Assembly (NCBI RefSeq): GCF_007489285.1
Contig: NZ_VLIY01000001.1
Coordinates: 1 to 64,000, forward strand
Origin: Skermania sp. ID1734
GTDB taxonomy: Bacteria; Actinomycetota; Actinomycetes; Mycobacteriales; Mycobacteriaceae
DNA length: 64,000 nucleotides
Reading direction: 5' to 3'
Shown here: positions 37,287 to 46,097 of the stretch, piece by piece
How the letters are laid out: the number at the start of each line of letters is the position of its first letter
How positions within the stretch are numbered: position 1 is the stretch's first letter
Translations under genes and position numbers: made by a program
Notes under the pieces: generated by a model
What the model was told of the DNA's origin: nothing
Seen by the model: the letters and a program-made list of their open reading frames with translations, nothing else
The model's database searches: none

Positions 37287-40200
37287 ATGAGTGCGCTACT
37301 CCCAACCCTCCAGGCCAACAGCCTGCGCGAGGGCCTCACCGACTACCTCGCCACCACGTTCGCGCTGACCGACCCAGACGCCCAGGGCGCACTGACCGAC
37401 TTCATCGGTGACCTGGACAACGGCATGTTCAAGGGCCCCTACGTACGCTTGCGTCTGCCTTTCGCTCCGGCCCGCGCGAACTGGAGTGTGTATCTCGATT
37501 GGTGGCCAACAGGTTTCACACCTTACGGCCATCAAGCATGTGCCTTCGAGCGTCTTTCGACCAAACATCAAGACCGGCCGCAACCCACTCTCGTCACTAC
37601 CGGCACCGGCTCCGGTAAGACTGAGGCATTTCTCATCCCGATCCTCGACCACGTGCTGCGCGCGAAGAAGCGCGGCGTCACCGGGATGAAGGCGCTGATC
37701 CTCTACCCGATGAACGCACTCGCCAACGACCAAGCCGAACGCCTTGCCGAACTCATCACCAAACACCCTGAGCTCGGTGGGGTTTCCGCTGGCCTCTACA
37801 CCGGCGAGCAATCGTCCGGTGGCCGCACGCGGGTCAGCGCCGACGGCTTGATCACCGACCGCACGCTGATGCACGACGACCCGCCGGACATCTTGCTTAC
37901 CAACTACAAGATGCTCGACCATATGCTGCTGCATCCGGCGCGCGCGTCGATGTGGTGCCGCTCCGCCGATTCGCTGCAGTACGTGGTCCTCGATGAATTC
38001 CATACCTATGACGGAGCACAAGGCACCGACGTAGCGATGCTGCTGCGCCGCCTCGGTTTGACACTCAAGGCCAACTGGACATCGGCGTCGCCGGTCACCG
38101 TAGAAGAGCGCTCCCGGCCGCTGGGCAGAATCACTCCCGTTGCGACCTCGGCCACGCTCGGCTCGAAAGCCGACCCCGCCGCGATGCTAGACTTCGCCCG
38201 CACCGTCTTTGGTGAGGCCTTCGACGCCGACGCAGTGATTGGTGAAACCCGGCTCACCGCAGAGGAATGGCTCACCGCTCGAGCCACCACGCTCGACCAC
38301 GTCTATCGACCCCTCACCCCGACGACTAGCGAAGCGGTCGAAAGACTGGACCGCATCGCCCAATCGGCCGACAACGCCACGCTCGCTGCTGCCATCACAG
38401 CCGAAATATTCGAGCGCTCAGGTGGTCTCGACACCGATCGACGTCTGGGCACAGCTGACATCCGCGGCCTCGAGCCCACCGAGTTACTTAACCTGATCAA
38501 GGCGCATCCGCTCGTCAGCAGTCTTCTCGAGCACGCAGGCACTGCCATCTCGCTCGCCGACCTAGCCGACAACCTCTTTCCCCCGCCCGCGCTAGATCGC
38601 GATCCCCGAGTTGTACGTGCCGCGCAACAACGCTTCCTTGACTATCTCTTCGTACTGCTCTCGCACGTACGCACACAGGTTGGGAACACGGCGCTGAATG
38701 TCGATGTGCACCTGTGGATTAGGGAGCTCTCGCGCGTCGATCGGGCTGTCACCACAGCTACCACCTACCGCTGGGCAGACGACGGCACCCTCGAAGACGA
38801 CGAGTCCAACTATCTGCCCGCAGTCTACTGCCGGCACTGTGGCCGTTCAGGTTGGGGCGCACGTCTGGCGCCGACCGGGCACACACTCGACGTGACTGAC
38901 GAAGCCATCCGTGCCGATCATGCCTCAGGTGCGTCCCGGTTCCGGGCACTGATCTCCGCACCCGCCGAGGCACAAACAGTCGCTGACCACCCAGACCATG
39001 AGGTGGAGGGACTGTGCTGGTTCCGAATCGAAGACCGCGAGATATCCGATGTCGCACCGGGTCCCGAGAGCATCGAGATCCTCGAAGGTCGTGCACTGCC
39101 CGTCCTCATGCTCACCGGCCCAGCCGCAGAAGCGGATTCGAAGAATGACGTATGCCCGTCATGCCGAGTTGGCGACGGAATCCGCTTCCTCGGCAGTGCT
39201 GTCGCCACCCAACTTTCGGTCACTCTGTCGAACCTGTTCGGAGACGCTCGCCTCGATGCCGACGAAAAGAAGGCGTTGATGTTCACCGATAGCGTGCAAG
39301 ACGCCGCCCACCGTGCAGGCTTCGTACAAGCCCGCTCGCACAGCCTCAGCCTGCGCTCGACACTGCGCAGCGCGCTCGGTCCTGGTGAACTGACGCTGCC
39401 TGAGCTGTGCCAGACCGTCATCACTCGCGCTGGCGACGACCCGGTACGCCGCTACCACCTGCTGCCACCAGACCTGGCCGACCGCGACGAATTCGTCAGC
39501 TTCTGGAAGCCCGGCGCCCACCCCAGCACCCGACGCGCCGCCGAGCAACGCGCAAAGCGGCGGCTGCAGTTCGACATCGATCTCGAATTCGGATTGCAGT
39601 CCCGTGTCGGCCGCACCCTCGAACTCACCGGCAGCGTCGTCGCAGAGGTCTATCTCGGCGCATCCAAACGCGCGGAGCTGCTCGGCACCGCCGCGCTCGA
39701 CGCCACCGAGCATCAGATCAGTCTCACTGGAACCGACCCGAAAGCCATAAAGCGTTGGGTGCGCGGCACCGTCGAACGAGTACGCATCCGAGGCGCGATT
39801 CACCATGAATGGCTGCGCCGCTACCTCGAGAAGGACGCCAACCGTCGATGGATCTGGGGTGCCCGACCCAAAGGTGAAGGCATGCCCGCGTTTCCGAAGG
39901 GCCGACCCGCGCCGGCCTTTCCAGTAGTCGGATCTAGGACTGTTCCAGAAGGATTCGACACGATCACGGCGCCATCGTCCTGGTATGCGCAATGGGCGTC
40001 GCGATGCCTGAACGTTTCCCCATTCGAAGGCAGCTTCCTCGCCCGCTCACTGTTCACGATGCTGGCCGACAATCGAGTGCTCACCACGGTCACCACAGAA
40101 GGTGGCCTTACTGTCTACGGCCTACCCGAGACCGCAATACAAATCTGCGCGCCCACCGACACCGATCTCGACGACGGGAAGCATCTGCTGGTGTGTGAGG

Positions 40201-43200
40201 TGTGTCAAACTCCGACGCCAGGCAGCGCAACGGTGACAGACGAACTCGATGGCGCGCCTTGCCTGCTGGTGCGCTGCCCTGGCACCATCCATCGAGCGGC
40301 GAAACGCCAGAACTTCTATCGCAAGCTCTACGACTCATCGGAAATGAAGCGATTAGTCGCGCGCGAACACACCTCGCTGCTGCCGACGGAAACCCGCCTA
40401 CAGTACGAAACTGCGTTCAAACGCGGCGGCGCCGATCCCCAGGCACCTAATGTCCTGGTCGCTACCCCCACCCTCGAGATGGGAATCGACATCGGCGACC
40501 TGTCCGCCGTGATGCTCGGTTCCCTGCCGCGCACGGTTGCGTCGTATCTGCAGCGGGTCGGCCGGGCCGGGCGCCGCACCGGGAACTCGCTGGTGCTGGC
40601 CTACGTACGCGGGCGCGGTGAGCACCTACCGAAACTGTTCGATCCGACCTCGGTGATCCAGGGCGATGTCCGGCCGCCGGCAACCTTCCTCACCGCCGAG
40701 GAAATCCTGCAGCGCCAGTACATCGCGCACATCGTCGACCGGCTGGCCCGCGACCCGAACGTTCCAGCACCCCGCAATGCCCGCGCCGTGCTCGGCAGTC
40801 TTGACGAAGGCAGTTGGATGGCAGAGCTGCTGGAACTCGCCGAAAGCCACACCACCGAGTTCGTCGATGAGTTTCTCGCTCAATTCGACGGCGTGCTTGA
40901 TGAGACAACGCGGAACAACCTACGCGCGTGGGCGACACCGACCGACGAGTCGGAGAGTGGGCTGGCGAACCATCTGCGGGAGTCGGTCCATCGCTGGAAT
41001 CATGACCTGAACGAGCTCACGGCGCGGCGCAGCACTGTCGAGGCTGAAATGCCGGAGTTCGAAAAGCGCGCCCAGTCTCCCGCCGCCACTGACGACGACA
41101 AGCGCGATCTGCGCTTGGCTCAGGGCTCGCTGCGGCTGCTCGGCGGCCAGATACACGACCTCACCAACGACTACTGGATCAGCGTGCTGGAACGATATGG
41201 CGTACTACCCAACTACACCCTGCTCGACGACTCCGTAACCCTCGATGTCGGCATCACGTGGATCGACCCGGACACCAACCAGTACATGGGGGAAGCCACA
41301 AGCTACCGGCGCGGTTCCCGCGTGGCGCTCACCGAACTCGCGCCGGGGGCAACGTTCTACGCGCAAGGACTCGCGGCCAAGATCGATGCGATAGACCTCG
41401 GTGCCGGTGAATCCAATATCCAGACCTGGCGTCTGTGCCCACAGTGCGGATGGACCGCCATCACGGCAGCCGGTGAGGAACCACCGTCGATATCCGCCTG
41501 TCCACGCTGCCAAAACGGATCAATCGCTGACGTCAGCCAACAACTAAACGTGGTGGAGATGTCGCGGGTATCCGCCGAGATACGCCGAGACGAAGCCTCC
41601 ATCAACGACTCCCGCGATGACCGGCACAGGGAAGCGTTCACGGTCGTGACGGCGGCCGACCTCGACCGCGCCAATCTTGGTCGGTCCTGGATCGTCGACG
41701 GTTCCGAGTTCGGCGCAGATTACCTCCGCCGCATGGATATTCGCTGGCTCAATCTCGGTCGACGCACCTCCCAAGGCAGCCAGCGCATCATCGCCGGCCA
41801 CCAAAGCGCCACGGCACTCTTCCGGATTTGTGCATCGTGCGGGCAACTCGACCGAGCCGCGGGGCGCAACATTCGACATGAGCATCGCAGCTGGTGCCGA
41901 AACCGCAATTCCAGCAAGGAGATCGTCCGCGAAATCGCCTTGGCACGCACACTGCGCACTCAAGGAGTACTGCTGCACCTCCCGGCAGCTCTGGAATATG
42001 ACCCGTTTGCACACCCGAGCCTCAGCGCAGCGATCCTGCTTGGATTACGCGAGGTAATCGGCGGCTCCCCGGAACACCTGGATGTCGTCACCATCCCTGA
42101 TGCGCTACACGCGCCCAACCAGCGGGCCTTACTCATTCACGACACCGTGCCGGGTGGCACCGGCTACCTCGCCGAGTTCGCCGACCCGACAAAAGTCTGG
42201 AGTTTGCTTGCGGCGGCCCGAAAGATCGTGCACGAGTGCCCGTGCGCCGAGGAAGAACGCCTAGCCTGCCACCGCTGCCTACTGCCGTTCGCGCCGCCGT
42301 GGGAATTGGACAAGGTATCGCGCAGGACCGCCGGTAAAGCGCTAGACACCCTACTCGGCGTGAAACCAGACGCAGAACCGACACCAGGGATTTGGCTCGG
42401 GCGGGTCATCGAGAACGTCGTCGCCAAACCACAGATCGATCCCGAGTCCATGCTGGAGAAGGAGTTCTATCAGGCGTTCGTCGCGCGGTTGAAGGCCATG
42501 GGCGCCAGCGTGACGGAGAAACCAGGCACGTACGGGCCGTCGGCAACAATCGTTGTGCCTGGTAAGCGAATTCGACGTTGGAAGCTGACACCCCAGGTAC
42601 TGATGGGTGACACCAAACCGGACTTCGAGCTGACCACGGACGACCCGGAGATTCCTTCGATAGCCATTTACGCCGATGGCCGCCGATATCACGCAGTTGC
42701 CGGCTGCAACCGGATCGCCGATGACGCGCGCAAACGCGCAGATCTTCGCGCCAGCGGCCGACTCGTATGGTCATTCGGATTCGAAGATCTGCAACGTTTC
42801 AAATCGAACGAACGTCACCGTCCGCCGTGGCACGACGATCCTGCGATCACCAAAACCGTTGAGCTCGCGAAGCTCCGGCCAGCGTTAGTGCGCCTACTCG
42901 ACGCCGACCCGATCACGCAACTGATCGACCTCATCAGCGATCCCGACATTGAGGCCTGGCAAGCCGTCAGCCGCCACATTCCGATGATGTTCGTACGCAA
43001 CGGCAATCGCTTCCGAAGCGACGCAGACAGCCTTCCCGTTGCTGCCTATGCTGTATTCGACGGTGAGAAGCCTTTCACTACCAACGGGTCCGATATGTGT
43101 TGGTCCTACACCGACGCGTGCCTGGTCGTCACCGCTGCGATGCGGCCCGGTACTCACGAGATCAGCGCAGTTCTTGCAGTTGACGATCGCGACGAGCACG

Positions 43201-43619
43201 TCGAAGCTCACGACGGCAAAGCCTGGAAGGAATGGCTGCGACTGTCGAACTGGTTCGGCATTTGCGGGAGCCATATGGTCACTACCCACAGCCTGCTGTC
43301 GGACGGCGTCTTCACGCCTGAAGGACAGCCCAGCGTTGCTCTATCGCCCGAGTGGCAGGCGATCTTTGACGAGACTGTTTCCGATGGCGAAAAGGCGCTC
43401 GTCCTTGCCCTGGCCCGCGAGGGCGTTCATGTACCTACCCTCGGTTATGAAACTGACGACGGTGAAGTGATCGACCTCGCGTGGGCCGACTCGCGAGTGG
43501 GCGTCATTGTTGACGTGGAGTCGGACACCGCCCGCACACTGACCGAAGCAGGGTGGAGCCTGTGCCCGCCCGACGCGGAAGCCATCGTGGAAGCGTTGAA
43601 GAAGAACGGAGTGCAGTAG
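37287..43619 (+). CDS. Giant DEAD-like helicase with DUF1998 and embedded PD-(D/E)XK-like domain, 2110 aa
   Basis: An SF2 helicase. Landmarks: PYGHQACAFERLS, VTTGTGSGKTEAFLIP (Walker A, ~103), LILYPMNALANDQ, LLTNYKMLDHMLLHP, VVLDEFHTYDGAQG (Walker B as DEFH, ~234), TSATLGSKAD, TPTLEMGIDIGDLSAVML and QRVGRAGRRTG (~1087). Zinc-type pairs follow (CRHCGRSG, CPSCRVGDG, CPQCGW/CPRCQNG, CASCGQ). DUF1998 has LIHDTVPGGTGYL and CPCAEEERLACHRCLLPF (~1648). After it, PDFELTTDDPEIPSIAIYADG, YHA and KRADLRASGRLVWSFG (~1778-1830) look like a Vsr/DUF559-type nuclease fold. AGGAGG seven bases before the ATG at 37287 fixes the start. The stop overlaps the GTG of the next gene. Confidence 0.83.
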   Translation: MSALLPTLQANSLREGLTDYLATTFALTDPDAQGALTDFIGDLDNGMFKGPYVRLRLPFAPARANWSVYLDWWPTGFTPYGHQACAFERLSTKHQDRPQPTLVTTGTGSGKTEAFLIPILDHVLRAKKRGVTGMKALILYPMNALANDQAERLAELITKHPELGGVSAGLYTGEQSSGGRTRVSADGLITDRTLMHDDPPDILLTNYKMLDHMLLHPARASMWCRSADSLQYVVLDEFHTYDGAQGTDVAMLLRRLGLTLKANWTSASPVTVEERSRPLGRITPVATSATLGSKADPAAMLDFARTVFGEAFDADAVIGETRLTAEEWLTARATTLDHVYRPLTPTTSEAVERLDRIAQSADNATLAAAITAEIFERSGGLDTDRRLGTADIRGLEPTELLNLIKAHPLVSSLLEHAGTAISLADLADNLFPPPALDRDPRVVRAAQQRFLDYLFVLLSHVRTQVGNTALNVDVHLWIRELSRVDRAVTTATTYRWADDGTLEDDESNYLPAVYCRHCGRSGWGARLAPTGHTLDVTDEAIRADHASGASRFRALISAPAEAQTVADHPDHEVEGLCWFRIEDREISDVAPGPESIEILEGRALPVLMLTGPAAEADSKNDVCPSCRVGDGIRFLGSAVATQLSVTLSNLFGDARLDADEKKALMFTDSVQDAAHRAGFVQARSHSLSLRSTLRSALGPGELTLPELCQTVITRAGDDPVRRYHLLPPDLADRDEFVSFWKPGAHPSTRRAAEQRAKRRLQFDIDLEFGLQSRVGRTLELTGSVVAEVYLGASKRAELLGTAALDATEHQISLTGTDPKAIKRWVRGTVERVRIRGAIHHEWLRRYLEKDANRRWIWGARPKGEGMPAFPKGRPAPAFPVVGSRTVPEGFDTITAPSSWYAQWASRCLNVSPFEGSFLARSLFTMLADNRVLTTVTTEGGLTVYGLPETAIQICAPTDTDLDDGKHLLVCEVCQTPTPGSATVTDELDGAPCLLVRCPGTIHRAAKRQNFYRKLYDSSEMKRLVAREHTSLLPTETRLQYETAFKRGGADPQAPNVLVATPTLEMGIDIGDLSAVMLGSLPRTVASYLQRVGRAGRRTGNSLVLAYVRGRGEHLPKLFDPTSVIQGDVRPPATFLTAEEILQRQYIAHIVDRLARDPNVPAPRNARAVLGSLDEGSWMAELLELAESHTTEFVDEFLAQFDGVLDETTRNNLRAWATPTDESESGLANHLRESVHRWNHDLNELTARRSTVEAEMPEFEKRAQSPAATDDDKRDLRLAQGSLRLLGGQIHDLTNDYWISVLERYGVLPNYTLLDDSVTLDVGITWIDPDTNQYMGEATSYRRGSRVALTELAPGATFYAQGLAAKIDAIDLGAGESNIQTWRLCPQCGWTAITAAGEEPPSISACPRCQNGSIADVSQQLNVVEMSRVSAEIRRDEASINDSRDDRHREAFTVVTAADLDRANLGRSWIVDGSEFGADYLRRMDIRWLNLGRRTSQGSQRIIAGHQSATALFRICASCGQLDRAAGRNIRHEHRSWCRNRNSSKEIVREIALARTLRTQGVLLHLPAALEYDPFAHPSLSAAILLGLREVIGGSPEHLDVVTIPDALHAPNQRALLIHDTVPGGTGYLAEFADPTKVWSLLAAARKIVHECPCAEEERLACHRCLLPFAPPWELDKVSRRTAGKALDTLLGVKPDAEPTPGIWLGRVIENVVAKPQIDPESMLEKEFYQAFVARLKAMGASVTEKPGTYGPSATIVVPGKRIRRWKLTPQVLMGDTKPDFELTTDDPEIPSIAIYADGRRYHAVAGCNRIADDARKRADLRASGRLVWSFGFEDLQRFKSNERHRPPWHDDPAITKTVELAKLRPALVRLLDADPITQLIDLISDPDIEAWQAVSRHIPMMFVRNGNRFRSDADSLPVAAYAVFDGEKPFTTNGSDMCWSYTDACLVVTAAMRPGTHEISAVLAVDDRDEHVEAHDGKAWKEWLRLSNWFGICGSHMVTTHSLLSDGVFTPEGQPSVALSPEWQAIFDETVSDGEKALVLALAREGVHVPTLGYETDDGEVIDLAWADSRVGVIVDVESDTARTLTEAGWSLCPPDAEAIVEALKKNGVQ

Positions 43620-45844
43620 TGGCGAATTTGGTCATCGCGTCCAACCACAAAGCGATGAAGAAGCTCGAAGGCTCCGTGAAGAACAAGGTGTACGACTTCA
43701 TCGAGAAGTTGAGCACCGACCACACCGCCCCCGGACTACATATCGAGCCGCTGCACGCTGCCATCGACGGACGAGTGCGCACCGCCCGCGTCGATCTGCA
43801 TTACCGCGCCATTCTCTTTCAGATCGACGACAAAGACGGCGGGGAGCCGACCTTCATCTACATGGGAACGTGGAATCACGACGAGGCGATCAAACTCGCC
43901 GAAAAGTCGGTGCTGCGTGTGAATCCCGTCAACGGCGTCCTCGAAGGGATCGTCGGTGAACTCGAGGGCGACGGCGACCGCCGGAAGCGAGTCGTGGTTC
44001 CCGAGCACGGCAGAAGGCCTGAGGAAGAAAAGACGCCATACCTCATCGCTCTCGGCTTCACGTTCGAAGAACTCACCGAGCGGCTTGGACTCGATCCGCA
44101 GCTCGCCGAGCGGGCACTGGCTGCCGTCGACGAAGACGGGATCATCGAGGTCGCCGCCGATGGCGTGGGATGGCAAGGAACTGCGCTCCTCGACCTGGCG
44201 ACTGGACTGAGCATCGACAGCATCAGGGAGAAGCACGGCCTCACAGATGGGCCGGTCGATCCCACACTCGACGAGAACGAGCGGATTCTCCAGGCGCTCG
44301 ATCGGCCCGCGTCCAAAATGCAGTTCGCCTTTATCGAGGACAACGAGGAACTTAGGCGAGTCATCGAAGGTGGCGACTTTGCCGCGTGGCGCACGTTCCT
44401 GCATCCGGAACAACGCAAGTATGCCGACGGTAGCTGGAATGGTCCATTCCGCCTTTCCGGCGGTGCGGGCACGGGCAAGACAGTGGTCGCCATCCACCGT
44501 GCGCACCACCTGTCAAAGCAGAACCCGGACGCACGAATTGTGTTGACCACCTACAACAAAACACTTGCCGCCGACCTGGAGAATGCACTGCGGTCGCTGG
44601 ACCCTTCGATCACAATCGCGCAGAGACTTGGCGCGCCCGGCGTGTACGTGAAGGGTATCGACGCGCTAGCCAATGCAGTCATCGCTCAGGCTGGTGACTT
44701 GGATGAGGCCTGCCGATCAGTGCTGGGTACCTCCGCGGTCGAAGTAGGGCCACGACGTACACAGACCGATAAGGTGTGGCGCGATGTCGCGCAATCAACT
44801 GCCAGCGGCCTTGATTACCGGCTCGCCACCCCGGGATTTCTCGAGAACGAATACGTCGCCGTAGTTCTCGCAAATCGGATCACGACGCTCGAACAATACG
44901 CCAAGGTACCCAGGGCAGGACGCGGCGTGCGCCTCACTCGTCCGCAGCGGATTGCCGTCTGGAAGCTGGTCGAGGCTTTCCGACGGCAAAGCCGGATGGA
45001 CGGAACCCTCAGCTTTCCAGAAGTGTTAGCGCTAGCCGCCGAACACCTCCGGCTACGCAATGAGGCAGGCAAAAGCCACCTCGCCGATCACGTGATCGTC
45101 GACGAATCACAGGACCTGCATGCAACGCACTGGGCGTTGCTGCGCGCACTTGTCGCGGAGGGCCGCGATGACTTGTTCATCGCAGAAGATTCTCACCAAC
45201 GAATCTATGGGCAACCCGTGGTGCTGTCCCGCTTGGGAATCAAAATTGTCGGTCGGTCGCGACGGCTGACGTTGAATTACCGAACGACCGCCCAGAACCT
45301 GCATTTCGCGGTGAGCATACTGTCCGGCGCCGAATACCAGGACTTGCAGCAAGAGCCGGAATCAACAGCCGAGTATCGTTCAGCGCGGCTTGGCCCGAAC
45401 CCCCGGCTGGTCGAATGCTCCGCGGCTGCAGATGAACTCGACCGTGTAGCGGACCAAGTGAGAGGTTGGCTCGATGACGGCATCGATCCTTCGACCGTCG
45501 CCGTACTCACCCGCGGCCAGGACGACCGCAGCCGGTTCGTGCGAGCACTGGGCGAGCGAGGCATCGAGGCGCGCGCCCTCGACAGCAACAATGCAGCTTC
45601 CCCGGGCCACGTCCAGGTGCTCACGATGCACCGCTCAAAAGGCATGGAGTTCTCCCGCGTGATTCTCGCCGGCATCGACGACGCGCATCTGCCTTCCGTG
45701 CCGACGCTGCGAGCGGTACCAGAGGAAGAGAGGGCTGAAGCAATGCTGCGAGAGCGATCGCTGCTCTATGTCGCGGCTAGCCGAGCACGCGATGAACTGG
45801 TGGTGACATGGAGTGGCAAGCGGTCGGCGTTGTTGGGAGGGTGA
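43619..45844 (+). CDS. RelE/ParE-like domain fused to UvrD-family helicase
   Basis: A 741-aa protein. The first ~95 residues (ASNHKAMKKLEGSVKNKVYDFIEKL, then VRTARVDLHYRAILFQI and FIYMGTWNHDEAIKLAEK) have the pattern of RelE/ParE toxins, including the basic strand and a final helix with HDEAI. The remainder is an SF1 helicase: LSGGAGTGKTVVAIHRAHHL (~279), VIVDESQDL (~492), RLTLNYRTTAQN, VLTMHRSKGMEFSRVILAG (~668) and LLYVAASRARDELVV. It begins with GTG overlapping the TAG of the 2110-aa helicase gene, so both are co-translated. It probably processes nucleic acid with the helicase; whether the RelE-like part is an active ribonuclease is unknown. Confidence 0.8.
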   Translation: MANLVIASNHKAMKKLEGSVKNKVYDFIEKLSTDHTAPGLHIEPLHAAIDGRVRTARVDLHYRAILFQIDDKDGGEPTFIYMGTWNHDEAIKLAEKSVLRVNPVNGVLEGIVGELEGDGDRRKRVVVPEHGRRPEEEKTPYLIALGFTFEELTERLGLDPQLAERALAAVDEDGIIEVAADGVGWQGTALLDLATGLSIDSIREKHGLTDGPVDPTLDENERILQALDRPASKMQFAFIEDNEELRRVIEGGDFAAWRTFLHPEQRKYADGSWNGPFRLSGGAGTGKTVVAIHRAHHLSKQNPDARIVLTTYNKTLAADLENALRSLDPSITIAQRLGAPGVYVKGIDALANAVIAQAGDLDEACRSVLGTSAVEVGPRRTQTDKVWRDVAQSTASGLDYRLATPGFLENEYVAVVLANRITTLEQYAKVPRAGRGVRLTRPQRIAVWKLVEAFRRQSRMDGTLSFPEVLALAAEHLRLRNEAGKSHLADHVIVDESQDLHATHWALLRALVAEGRDDLFIAEDSHQRIYGQPVVLSRLGIKIVGRSRRLTLNYRTTAQNLHFAVSILSGAEYQDLQQEPESTAEYRSARLGPNPRLVECSAAADELDRVADQVRGWLDDGIDPSTVAVLTRGQDDRSRFVRALGERGIEARALDSNNAASPGHVQVLTMHRSKGMEFSRVILAGIDDAHLPSVPTLRAVPEEERAEAMLRERSLLYVAASRARDELVVTWSGKRSALLGG

Positions 45845-46097
45845 CCTGCCGGACGGGTCAATTCCCGGCGATGGATAGCACCGCAGGTTACCCACGGCCG
45901 TAGCATCGGGCGCTCTCCCGGGATCGCAATTGCCGATACGCTCTCATTCCACGGCTGAACCCTCGCGAAACTAGAAGCGCGAGTGCCCTCCTGACAGCAG
46001 TTAGTGCCGTCTTGTTGGACGGTCACCGCATTTTGGGGCCTACAATCTACCCATGTTGTTGATTACTCTGCATCGTTAATTCGCAAATTCACCGATT
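45845..46097. other. Intergenic region without recognised gene
   Basis: This 253-bp convergent gap between the RelE-UvrD gene and the GTPase-like gene is AT-richer toward its right end (TTAATTCGCAAATTCACC region). No gene, hairpin with T-tract or repeat was recognised. Confidence 0.4.

Noticed and set aside
18192-45844. Canonical complete class 1 DISARM or BREX
   Set aside because: No separate drmB or PLD-type drmC gene was seen, and there is no pglZ, brxC or brxL; the locus is therefore called DISARM-like only.
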